Of a DNA stretch of 64,000 nt, positions 13,530-20,787 are shown in pieces. Location of the stretch: contig NZ_CP085173.1 in assembly GCF_020616555.1 (NCBI RefSeq), forward strand, positions 2,987,501 through 3,051,500, given 5' to 3'. Source of the stretch: Streptomyces longhuiensis. GTDB lineage: Bacteria > Actinomycetota > Actinomycetes > Streptomycetales > Streptomycetaceae. The position numbers and the translations under genes are program-made. Every line of letters begins with the position of its first letter. Positions within the stretch are counted from its first letter, which is position 1. The notes beneath the pieces were generated by a model, which had not been told where the DNA came from, did no database searches, and worked only from the letters and a program-made list of their open reading frames with translations.

Positions 13530-13890
13530 TTCGCGCAGTGCTCCTCTCGTACGGAGCCCATGCCGCGCAGCGTTCCCGCGGGCCCGGACTCCCCCCTCAA
13601 CACCCTCGAAAGTACGCACGGATTCGGGCCCCCGCCAGCAAGGAAGGCCGTACTTACCAGGACTTTCGACCGCTTTGCCCACCCGCTCGAACGGCCCTCA
13701 CCGTCACCCGAGAGATGGATCACATGATCTGAGCGTTGACGGACGGGGGAAACATCGCCGCAACACCTGTAAACGTTTCCGACTGCGGTGAGGAGACCGC
13801 GCCTGGTGGTCCGCGCATCCACAGCACCGCCGACCGAGAACACGAGGTCCACATGAGTGCCCACCACACCTCGCAGAGCCCGAACACGCC
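13530..13890. other. Divergent intergenic region with short upstream ORF
   Basis: 361 bases between the VIT-type gene (minus) and the first ADP-ribosylglycohydrolase gene (plus). It carries the promoters of both. A near-palindrome TGTAAACGTTTCC at 13768-13780 resembles LacI-family operators (central AAACGTTT). A 13-residue ORF (13853-13894) ends inside the next start codon. Nothing else coding is visible. Confidence 0.5.
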
Positions 13891-13894
13891 ATGA
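13853..13894 (+). CDS. Possible 13-residue leader peptide coupled to the next gene
   Basis: ATG at 13853 is preceded by GAGG at a normal distance and opens a 13-codon frame (MSAHHTSQSPNTP) whose TGA overlaps the ATG of the downstream gene (ATGA). The arrangement would couple ribosome flow into the ADP-ribosylglycohydrolase gene, which has no clear ribosome site of its own. There is no run of a single amino acid typical of attenuators. It may be a true leader or only a by-product of the gene's 5' region. Confidence 0.35.
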   Translation: MSAHHTSQSPNTP

Positions 13895-14982
13895 GCGTCG
13901 GCCTGGACCCGTCGCCGGGCGCGGAAGGTCCCCGAAGGCTCGGCACGGTCCCGCACCGCCGGCCGCCGGCCGCGATCTCCCTGCGGGACCGCGCCCGGGG
14001 AGCCCTGCTCGGCCTCGCGGTGGGCGACGCGCTCGGCGCGCCCGCCGAGAACATGAAGCCGTCGCAGATCCGGGAACGATGGGGCCGTATCGAGGGGTTC
14101 GTCTCGCCGGACCCGGTGGGCACGGACGACACCGAGTACGCGATCTTCTCGGGCCTGCTGCTCGCGGCCCACGGTTCGGCGCTCACCGTGGGACAGGTCG
14201 AGGCGGCCTGGCACACCTGGATCGCCGACCTCGACGAGGGCCCGTTCCGGGGCGCGGGCTTCAGCGAGAGAGGAACCCTGGAGAACCTGCGCCGGGGCCT
14301 TGCGGCACCCATCTCGGCGCAGCACCGCCACGCGTGGAGCGACGGACTCGCCATGCGGGCGGCCCCGTTCGGGGTGTACGCGGCGGGCCGTCCGGCGGAG
14401 GCGGCACGCCTCGTCGCGGTGGACGGCTCGGTGTCGCACGACGGGGAGGGCATCCTCGGAGGCCGGGCGGTGGCGGCCGGGGTCGCGGCGGCGATGGTGA
14501 GCCACAACCCGGACACGGTGGTCGAGGCAGCGCTGTCCGCGATCCCCGAGGACTCCTGGACAGCACGCTCGCTGCACCGCGCGGTGGCGGCGGCCCGCAG
14601 CGCCCGCCGCGACCCCGACGGCACCCAGCTCTCCATGGAACGAGAGGTACGCCGGGCCGTGGTGATCGGCGGCTACCCGTGGCCGGACCTGGCCCCGGAG
14701 GCGGTGGGCCTGGCCTTCGGCGCGTTCGCCGCGGCCCGGGGCGAGTTCAGGGAGTCGGTCCTGATGGCGGTGAACATGGGCCGCGACGCGGACACGACGG
14801 CCGCGGTGGCGGGCGCCCTGGCCGGCGCGCTACGCGGCGAACGGACGATCCCCGCCGACTGGGCGACGGCGATCGGCCCGGTCCGAGGCAGCTGCCTCCC
14901 GTCGATGACGGGCCGTCACATCCTGGACATCGCCGACACCTTGACCCCCAAGCCCTCACCCCCTGAGGGAGCCACAACGTGA
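13891..14982 (+). CDS. ADP-ribosylglycohydrolase family protein, paralogue 1
   Basis: 363-residue protein of the DraG/ARH fold, all-helical enzymes that use two Mg2+ to remove ADP-ribose from proteins, nucleic acid or small molecules. Core motifs: GALLGLAVGDALGAPAE at residues 37-53, TDDTE at 78-82 and GRDADT at 297-302 (metal ligands D299 and D301). All expected acidic ligands are present, so it may be active. It is the first of four adjacent paralogues; the tandem-repeat region separates it from the second. Substrate unknown; family proteins also include hydrolases acting on free ADP-ribosyl or other N-glycosidic compounds. Confidence 0.88.
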   Translation: MSVGLDPSPGAEGPRRLGTVPHRRPPAAISLRDRARGALLGLAVGDALGAPAENMKPSQIRERWGRIEGFVSPDPVGTDDTEYAIFSGLLLAAHGSALTVGQVEAAWHTWIADLDEGPFRGAGFSERGTLENLRRGLAAPISAQHRHAWSDGLAMRAAPFGVYAAGRPAEAARLVAVDGSVSHDGEGILGGRAVAAGVAAAMVSHNPDTVVEAALSAIPEDSWTARSLHRAVAAARSARRDPDGTQLSMEREVRRAVVIGGYPWPDLAPEAVGLAFGAFAAARGEFRESVLMAVNMGRDADTTAAVAGALAGALRGERTIPADWATAIGPVRGSCLPSMTGRHILDIADTLTPKPSPPEGATT

Positions 14983-15003
14983 CGCCCCACCACCCGGCCC
15001 CCA

Positions 15004-15069
15004 CCCACGTACATGGGCCGAGACCCCCGGCACCCACCCACGTACATGGGCCGAGACCCCCGGCCCCCA
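15004..15069 (+). repeat. 33-bp direct repeat, two copies
   Basis: Copies begin at 15004 and 15037 and each contain ACCCACGTACATGGGCCGAG followed by ACCCCCGGC. CCCACGTACATGGG has short dyad character. Non-coding. Confidence 0.9.
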
Positions 15070-15154
15070 CCCCCACACACGAGCCGAACCCCCCAGCCCC
15101 ACCCCCACAGAGAGGCCGACGGACCCCGGCCCCGACGCACCGGCACCCGCGCGC

Positions 15155-15301
15155 GAACGGAAGGGGCCGGGCCGGTATGTCCGCCCGGAGCCGGCACACA
15201 CAACTGACGCGCAGGAGATCCGACGCCGAACCATCCAAGCGAGGACGGACATACCGGCCCGGCACCGCACCCACAACGGGCGCGAGCCGCAAGCCGAGAA
15301 C
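15155..15301 (+). repeat. Dispersed inverted-arm element, copy A
   Basis: A stretch of about 147 bases is about nine-tenths identical (counted by eye) to 46185-46332. It contains perfect 18-base inverted arms, 15166-15183 and 15246-15263, separated by 62 bases, so RNA from it could fold into a long hairpin with a conserved internal loop. Its right end is the first unit of the 41-bp tandem array. No transposase is present; it looks like a non-autonomous dispersed repeat. Confidence 0.75.
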
Positions 15302-15595
15302 AGGCCCACACCCACAACGGGCGCGACCCACAAGCCGAGAACGGCCCCGCACCCACAACGGGCGCGACCCACAAGCCGAGAACAGGCCCACACCCACAAC
15401 GGGCGCGACCCACAAGCCGAGAACAGGCCCACACCCACAACGGGCGCGACCCACAAGCCGAGAACAGGCCCACACCCACAACGGGCGCGACCCACAAGCC
15501 GAGAACAGGCCCACACCCACAACGGGCGCGACCCACAAGCCGAGAACAGGCCCACACCCACAACGGGCGCGACCCACAAGCCGAGAACAGGCCCG
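15268..15595 (+). repeat. 41-bp tandem repeat, eight copies
   Basis: Eight head-to-tail units of exactly 41 bases, marked by CACCCACAACGGGCGCGACC at the start of each; a truncated ninth unit follows. Copies are nearly identical (changes in units 1, 2 and 8), implying recent expansion or gene conversion. There are no variable spacers, so it is not a CRISPR array. A single diverged copy of the unit is present in the second dispersed element at 46.3 kb. Confidence 0.95.
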
Positions 15596-15630
15596 CACCC
15601 ACAAGCCCGCCCCGGAGAGGCCCGCACACC

Positions 15631-16830
15631 ATGACGCCCCCCACGGCCACACCCGAATCAAAGCCCCGCGCCCCCGGACCCCCCACCACCCCCCGCCGAA
15701 TCGAGGGCCTGCTGCTCGGCATCGCCGCAGGCGACGCCGCAGGCTGGCCCTCAGGCCGGCACCGCGCAGCCCGCCTCCCCGACTGGACCCGCCGCCTGAC
15801 CCGAGAACTGGACACGTTCGCGGAGCAGAACGCGACGACGACGCTCCCCGTACCGATCGCGCTCAACCAGCCCCCGGAACCCCTGCGCCTGGGCCCGTCG
15901 GACGACGCGGAATGGGCGGCGTTCACGGCGGCCTCGATCCTGAACGCCGCCGAGGCGAGAGCCCAGAGCGCGAACCTCCTCCCGGACGACCACGTACGCA
16001 CGGCACTCACCCTCGCCTGGAACACCCTCGCCGCGGAGGTGGCCGAGGCAACGGCCCGGGCGGACGAGATCGAGTCGGCGCGCATGCCGATGCGGGCACG
16101 CATCTCCGTAAGAGCGGGCCTCGGCAACCTGGCGGCGGGCCTGAGCCCCCCGGCCACAGGACACGACAACCCTCACTACTTCGACGACGCGGCCTGCGTA
16201 CGCGCGGCCGTACTGGCCGTGGTCCACCCGGGCGCCCCCGAACTCGCCGCGGAACTGGCGGAGTTCGACGCCCGGTACACGCAGGACGGCGACGGGGTGC
16301 ACGGCGCCAGAGCCATGGCGGCGGCGGTGGCGACAGCGCTGGGCGGCGCGCCGGTGGACGCCTGCGTGGACGCCGCGCTGGCCCAGCTCCCCGAGGGAAC
16401 CGAGATCCGCCGCAACGCGCTGCACGCGGTGGACCTGGCGCGAAGGGCGGCAGCGGCCCGCCCCGGCCTGCCGGGAAACGCGTTCGCGCTGGTCCCGGTC
16501 CTGGAGCACGAGATCGTCGACCACGTCTACAGCTACGGCATCGCGGCGGCGGAAACGGTCCCGGTGGCCCTGGCCGTGGCGACCGCGGCCGGCGGCAACG
16601 TGACGGAGGCGGTACCCACGGCGGCGTGCCTCTCGCGGGTGGCGGACTCGGCCCCGGCGCTGGCGGGCGCGCTGACCGGAGCGATCGGCGGAGCCGACAC
16701 GCTCCCGGCGAGCTGGCGGGACGCCTGCCGCAGGCTCGCGGGCTGCGCACTGCCGCGCCTGGCGGGAACGGACCTCGTGGACATCGCAGCAGACCTGACC
16801 AGGGCAGCAACCACACCGAAAGGCCCCTGA
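15631..16830 (+). CDS. ADP-ribosylglycohydrolase family protein, paralogue 2 (degenerate site)
   Basis: 399-residue DraG/ARH-fold protein. The fold is recognisable (IEGLLLGIAAGDAAGWPSG at 24-42; AGALTGAIGG near 345-354), but metal-site motifs are altered: the usual TDDT is PSDDAE at 89-94, and the C-terminal GRDADT is SRVADS at 335-340, losing one of the two Asp ligands. It also has a long insertion between the first two motifs. It may be a non-catalytic partner or have changed activity. Its stop overlaps the next ATG (TGATG). It begins directly after the tandem-repeat region; AGAGG lies upstream of the ATG. Confidence 0.82.
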   Translation: MTPPTATPESKPRAPGPPTTPRRIEGLLLGIAAGDAAGWPSGRHRAARLPDWTRRLTRELDTFAEQNATTTLPVPIALNQPPEPLRLGPSDDAEWAAFTAASILNAAEARAQSANLLPDDHVRTALTLAWNTLAAEVAEATARADEIESARMPMRARISVRAGLGNLAAGLSPPATGHDNPHYFDDAACVRAAVLAVVHPGAPELAAELAEFDARYTQDGDGVHGARAMAAAVATALGGAPVDACVDAALAQLPEGTEIRRNALHAVDLARRAAAARPGLPGNAFALVPVLEHEIVDHVYSYGIAAAETVPVALAVATAAGGNVTEAVPTAACLSRVADSAPALAGALTGAIGGADTLPASWRDACRRLAGCALPRLAGTDLVDIAADLTRAATTPKGP

Positions 16831-18038
16831 TGACCACTACCGCACCCACCCCGAAGCGAACCCCGAAAGGAACCCCCACCCCCACCCCCCGCTCCCTGGA
16901 GGACCGCACCACCGGAGCGCTGCTCGGCGCCGCGGTGGGCGACGCGCTGGGCGGCCCGGTGGAGGGCTGGACGCCGGAGGCGATCGCGGAGCGCCACGGC
17001 GGCCGGGTCCGCGGCATCGTGGAGCCGTTCCACAAGGACGACTGGCGTACGGCGCGCCCGATCGCCCCGTACCACAAGGGCGACGGTCATGTCACCGACG
17101 ACACCTTGATGACGCACGCGCTGATCCGGGTCTACGAGAACGTACGGGACCACCTGGACGCGTACGCGGTCGCGGACCACCTCGTCCCCGACCTGATCAC
17201 CAACACCCGCTGGATCCCCGAGTTGGAGGCGGAGGCGCTCCCGCTGCAGCGGATCTTCCTGGCCGAGAAGTGGATCGTGGCGCGCATCCACTACGGCCAT
17301 GTGGACCCGCGCGAGGCGGGCGTGGGCAACATCGTGAACTGCGGCGCGGCGATGTACATGGCTCCGGTGGGAGCGGTGAACGCGGGCAACCCCGGCAGGG
17401 CGTACGAGGAGGCGCTGGACGTGGCGGGCGCGCACCAGTCGTCGTACGGCAGGGAGGCGGCGGGCGTCTTCGCGGCGGCGGTCGCCGCGGCGTTCAGGCC
17501 GGATGCGACGCCGGAGTCGGTGGTCGAGGAGGCGCTGGCTCTCGCGAAGGACGGCACACGGTCGGCGATCGAGGCGGTGTGCGAAGTGGCACGCGACCAC
17601 ACGGACTTCGAGGACGCGCTGGGACCGCTGCGGGAGGCGGTCACGCCGTTCGACACGGTCGGCCCGGAGTACCGCAAGCCGTCGCTCGGGGCGCGCCGCC
17701 CGTCCCGGCTGCACGCGATCGAGGAGCTGCCGATCGCGCTCGGGATGCTCCTGGTCGGCCGAGGCGATTTCCGGCAGACGGTCCTCGGCTCGGTCAACTA
17801 CGGCCGTGACTGCGACTCGATCGCGACGATGAGCGGTGCGATCGTGGGCGCGCTGTACGGGGAGTCGGCGGTGCCACGGGAGTGGAGCGGGGAGGTGGCC
17901 CGCGCGAGCAGGCTCGACCTGCACACACCGGCGGCCTCGCTGGCCCGGGTCACGCGCGAGGTCTTCGCCAAGGACCTGACCCGCCGCCGGTCCCACGAGG
18001 CGGCGTTCGCCGAACTCACCGCGACCGCGGGGTCGTGA
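16830..18038 (+). CDS. ADP-ribosylglycohydrolase family protein, paralogue 3
   Basis: 402-residue DraG/ARH-fold hydrolase. Motifs: GALLGAAVGDALGGPVEG at 29-46, VTDDTLMTHAL at 88-98 and GRDCDS at 325-330, with the family's Asp ligands kept. An Asn/Gly-rich loop NIVNCGAAMYMAPVGAVNAG precedes the C-terminal half, typical of this family. The N-terminal 20 residues are Pro/Thr/Lys-rich and probably disordered. Start and stop overlap neighbours (TGATG, then ATGA), so it is translated with paralogues 2 and 4. A long false frame reading into it from 14979 should not be used. Substrate unknown. Confidence 0.88.
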   Translation: MTTTAPTPKRTPKGTPTPTPRSLEDRTTGALLGAAVGDALGGPVEGWTPEAIAERHGGRVRGIVEPFHKDDWRTARPIAPYHKGDGHVTDDTLMTHALIRVYENVRDHLDAYAVADHLVPDLITNTRWIPELEAEALPLQRIFLAEKWIVARIHYGHVDPREAGVGNIVNCGAAMYMAPVGAVNAGNPGRAYEEALDVAGAHQSSYGREAAGVFAAAVAAAFRPDATPESVVEEALALAKDGTRSAIEAVCEVARDHTDFEDALGPLREAVTPFDTVGPEYRKPSLGARRPSRLHAIEELPIALGMLLVGRGDFRQTVLGSVNYGRDCDSIATMSGAIVGALYGESAVPREWSGEVARASRLDLHTPAASLARVTREVFAKDLTRRRSHEAAFAELTATAGS

Positions 18039-19528
18039 TGCTGCGCCTCACCTGGGTCCAGCCCGAGGACCTGCTCGGCCACGAACTGCGCCAGGCGGCC
18101 CAGGACGGCCGGGACGCAAGCGGAGTGGAGCGCCGCTGGCGCGAGGCGGGCGGCCTCCCGCCCCCCGAGCGCGCGGGAGCGTCACCGCCACCCCAGGACC
18201 CAAGGCTACGAGCGCTGGCGAACACGCTCCTGGACGAACTGGCCTCAACACAGAGCCCTCTGGGGCCACTTGAACCGACCTCCTTGCCGGAGATCAAGCA
18301 GCTCACCCCACGACCAGCCGGTCCGGCGCTCCAGGACAAGGGACGCGCGGGCCTGGGGGCAGCGCCCCCGGAAATCCCCGAAACGAAGAGCCTGCACGCG
18401 TCCTGGCTGGGCAGAGCGGTCGGCTGCCTCCTGGGCAAACCCGTGGAGAAGCTCCCCCTGGACGGCATCCGGTCCATCGCGAAGTCCACGTCCAACTGGC
18501 CCTTGAACACCTGGTTCACGGACCGGAACCTCCCGAGGGACGTGGCGGAGCGCCACCCCTGGAACCGCCGCTCCCGCCCCACCTCCCTAGCCGAGAACAT
18601 CGACGGCATGCCGGAGGACGACGACCTCAACTACCCGCTCCTCGGCCTGCTCCTGCTCCGGCGCCACGGCGCCGAGTTCACCACGGCGGACGTGGCGCGG
18701 CTGTGGCTCGACGAGTTGCCGGCGGGCCGCACGTTCACCGCGGAGCGCATCGCGTACCGCAATCTCCTGGACGGCATCGAGCCCCCGGAGACGGCGGTGC
18801 ACCGCAACCCGTTCCGGGAGTGGATCGGCGCCCAGATCCGCGCGGACGTCTTCGGCTGGACGAACCCCGGCGACCCGGCCCGGGCGGCCGAACTGGCCTA
18901 CAGGGACGCGACGTTGACGCACACGGCGAACGGCGTCTACGGAGAGATGTTCGTAGCGGCAGCCATCGCCCACGCGGCAGCACCGACCGCCACCACGCCC
19001 CGCACCGCCGCGCCGCACCGGACCACCCCCACCCTCCACGCCACTCTCCAGGCCCCCACCAGCCCCACAACCCCAACCGTCCGCACCACCCTCGACGCCG
19101 GCCTCGCCGTGATCCCGCCCGACTCGCGCTACGCCCAGGCGATCCGCTTCGGCATCGAGACGGCCCGCGCCGAACCCGCCGGCACCCCGGCCGGCTTCGC
19201 GTCCGTGGTCGACACGCTCCACGCCCGCTACGCCCACGACCACCACTGGGTGCACGTCCTGCCCAACGCGGCGCTCCTCGCCGCCGCGCTCACCCACGCC
19301 GACGGCGACTTCACGGGGTCCATCTGCCGTGCGGTGTCGGGTGGCTGGGACACCGACTCGAACGGCGCGACCGCCGGTTCGATCGCCGGACTTCTCGCCG
19401 GCTCGCCCGACGCGATCGACGACCGCTGGACCACCCCGCTCAAGAACCGTCTGGCGACCTCGGTCGCCGACTTCGACGGGATCGGCTTCGACGAACTGGC
19501 CAGGCTCACTCAGGAGGCCCGCACATGA
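18038..19528 (+). CDS. ADP-ribosylglycohydrolase family protein, paralogue 4 with repeat-derived insert
   Basis: 496-residue member of the same family. The fold starts late (SWLGRAVGCLLGKPVEKLP at 122-140); EDDD at 193-196 stands in place of TDDT, and GWDTDSNG near the C-terminus keeps the D-x-D-S metal motif. HTANGVYGEMFVAAAIAHA is the family's central helix. Residues about 80-113 are encoded by a Streptomyces-type dispersed repeat, giving a linker with no family match between an N-terminal extension and the core. A second Pro/Thr-rich insert follows the central helix. The start overlaps the previous stop as ATGA, and the stop overlaps the CoA-transferase start. Confidence 0.85.
   Translation: MLRLTWVQPEDLLGHELRQAAQDGRDASGVERRWREAGGLPPPERAGASPPPQDPRLRALANTLLDELASTQSPLGPLEPTSLPEIKQLTPRPAGPALQDKGRAGLGAAPPEIPETKSLHASWLGRAVGCLLGKPVEKLPLDGIRSIAKSTSNWPLNTWFTDRNLPRDVAERHPWNRRSRPTSLAENIDGMPEDDDLNYPLLGLLLLRRHGAEFTTADVARLWLDELPAGRTFTAERIAYRNLLDGIEPPETAVHRNPFREWIGAQIRADVFGWTNPGDPARAAELAYRDATLTHTANGVYGEMFVAAAIAHAAAPTATTPRTAAPHRTTPTLHATLQAPTSPTTPTVRTTLDAGLAVIPPDSRYAQAIRFGIETARAEPAGTPAGFASVVDTLHARYAHDHHWVHVLPNAALLAAALTHADGDFTGSICRAVSGGWDTDSNGATAGSIAGLLAGSPDAIDDRWTTPLKNRLATSVADFDGIGFDELARLTQEART
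18280..18375 (+). repeat. Streptomyces dispersed repeat inside a coding sequence
   Basis: The segment contains CCAGCCGGTCCGGCGCTCCA, then AGGACAAGGG and CCTGGGGGCAGCGCCCCCGG, the order and wording of a repeat commonly found in Streptomyces intergenic regions (CAGCCCGTCCGGCG...GAGGAC...GGGGGC-loop-GCCCCC). The hairpin is GGGGGC (18355-18360) with GCCCCC (18364-18369). Here it is read in frame within paralogue 4. Identification is from memory of the repeat's sequence. Confidence 0.6.
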
Positions 19529-20787
19529 ATTCCGATCACGACCAGCACACCGCCGCCCCCACGCCCGACACCCCCGCACCCGACACCCCCACCTCCCAAC
19601 GCCCCGCCCCCCTGCAGGGCCTGCGCGTACTCGACCTGGCCACCCTCTTCGCCGGCCCGCTCGCCGCCACCATGCTGGGCGACTTCGGCGCCGACGTGAT
19701 CAAGGTCGAGCACCCCCGTAAACCGGACCCGTCCCGAGGCCACGGCCCGTCGAAGGACGGCGTCGGCCTGTGGTGGAAGCTCCTCGGCCGCAACAAGCGG
19801 AACATCACCCTCGATCTCTCCACACCGGGCGGGCGCGAGATCCTCCTCAAGCTGGTCGCGGACGCGGACGTGCTGATCGAGAACTTCCGTCCCGGCACCC
19901 TGGAGAAGTGGAACCTCGGCTGGGAGGAGCTGAACGCCGCCAACCCGCGCCTGGTACTCACCCGCGTCACCGCCTTCGGCCAGTTCGGGCCGTACTCGCG
20001 GCGCCCGGGATTCGGCACGCTCGCCGAGGCGATGAGCGGCTTCGCGGCGCTCACGGGCGAGCCCGACGGCCCCCCGACGCTCCCGCCGTTCGGCCTCGCG
20101 GACTCGATCGCCGCCCTCTCCACGTCGTACGCGGTGATGGCCGCGCTCCAGGGCCGCGAGCGGACGGGGCGGGGCCAGGTCGTCGACATGGCGATCATCG
20201 AGCCGATGCTGACGGTCCTCGGCCCGCAGCCCATCTGGTACGACCAGCTCGGCTACGTACAGCCGCGCACCGGGAACCGGTCCACGAACAACGCCCCGCG
20301 CAACACCTACCGCACGAGCGACGACAAGTGGGTGGCGGTCTCCACGTCCGCCCAGTCGATCGCCGAGCGCGTGATGCGCCTGGTCGGCCGCCCCGAGCTG
20401 ATCGACGAGCCGTGGTTCGAGACGGGGTCGGGCCGCGCGGGCCACGCCGACGAACTCGACGCCGCGGTCGGCGCCTGGATCAACCGGCACTCGCGGGACG
20501 ACGTCCTCGCGGCCTTCGAGAAGGCGGAGGCCGCCATCGCCCCCGTCTTCGACATCCGCGACGTGATGGACGACGAGCAGTACCAGGCGCTCGACTCGAT
20601 CACCGAGGTGCCCGACCCCGAGCTGGGCACGGTCAGGATGCAGAACGTGCTGTTCCGCCTCTCCGAGACCCCCGGCGCGATCAAATGGGCCGGCCGCCCC
20701 CACGGCGCCGACACGGACGAGATCCTTACGGGCCTCGGTCTTTCCCCCTCGGAGATCAGCACCCTCCGCGAAGCGGGCGCCCTGTGA
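19525..20787 (+). CDS. Family III CoA-transferase (CaiB/BaiF type)
   Basis: 420-residue enzyme that swaps CoA between acyl groups. Family marks: LRVLDLATLFAGPLAATMLG with DFGADVIKVEHP near residues 34-64, NKRNITLDL, ADVLIENFRPGTLEKWNLGW, and the catalytic Asp in GQVVDMAIIEP. The N-terminal 30 residues are Thr/Pro-rich and probably flexible. CAGGAGG precedes the ATG, which overlaps the previous stop (ATGA); its own stop overlaps the next GTG. Placement between ADP-ribosylglycohydrolase paralogues and a CitE-like lyase suggests activation and cleavage of an organic acid, but the acid is unknown. Confidence 0.9.
   Translation: MNSDHDQHTAAPTPDTPAPDTPTSQRPAPLQGLRVLDLATLFAGPLAATMLGDFGADVIKVEHPRKPDPSRGHGPSKDGVGLWWKLLGRNKRNITLDLSTPGGREILLKLVADADVLIENFRPGTLEKWNLGWEELNAANPRLVLTRVTAFGQFGPYSRRPGFGTLAEAMSGFAALTGEPDGPPTLPPFGLADSIAALSTSYAVMAALQGRERTGRGQVVDMAIIEPMLTVLGPQPIWYDQLGYVQPRTGNRSTNNAPRNTYRTSDDKWVAVSTSAQSIAERVMRLVGRPELIDEPWFETGSGRAGHADELDAAVGAWINRHSRDDVLAAFEKAEAAIAPVFDIRDVMDDEQYQALDSITEVPDPELGTVRMQNVLFRLSETPGAIKWAGRPHGADTDEILTGLGLSPSEISTLREAGAL

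Larger units (their letters stand above)
14983..15630. other. Gene-free, repeat-filled region between paralogues 1 and 2
   Basis: 648 bases without a credible gene. Contents in order: two copies of a 33-bp direct repeat, a C-rich stretch, a dispersed element with 18-base inverted arms (also at 46.2 kb), and eight copies of a 41-bp tandem repeat, ending about 35 bases before the next ATG. The 41-bp unit has no stop codon in any of six frames, which creates long false open frames across the region on both strands. Confidence 0.85.

Noticed and set aside
15268..15595. CRISPR array
   Set aside because: Units are contiguous 41-mers without variable spacers, and no cas gene is present.
14747..16169. 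Overlapping minus-strand frames with repeated Cys/Gly/Trp-rich protein (GLWVAPVVGVGLFS and similar)
   Set aside because: All three minus frames are open because of the stop-free repeat; the peptide periodicity (41 residues per 123 bases) is only the DNA repeat read three ways.
14979..16829. Long plus-strand reading frame running into paralogue 3
   Set aside because: It crosses the 41-bp repeat, which has no stops in any frame, and then runs in the wrong frame through paralogue 2. Only its part from 16830 on is a real gene.
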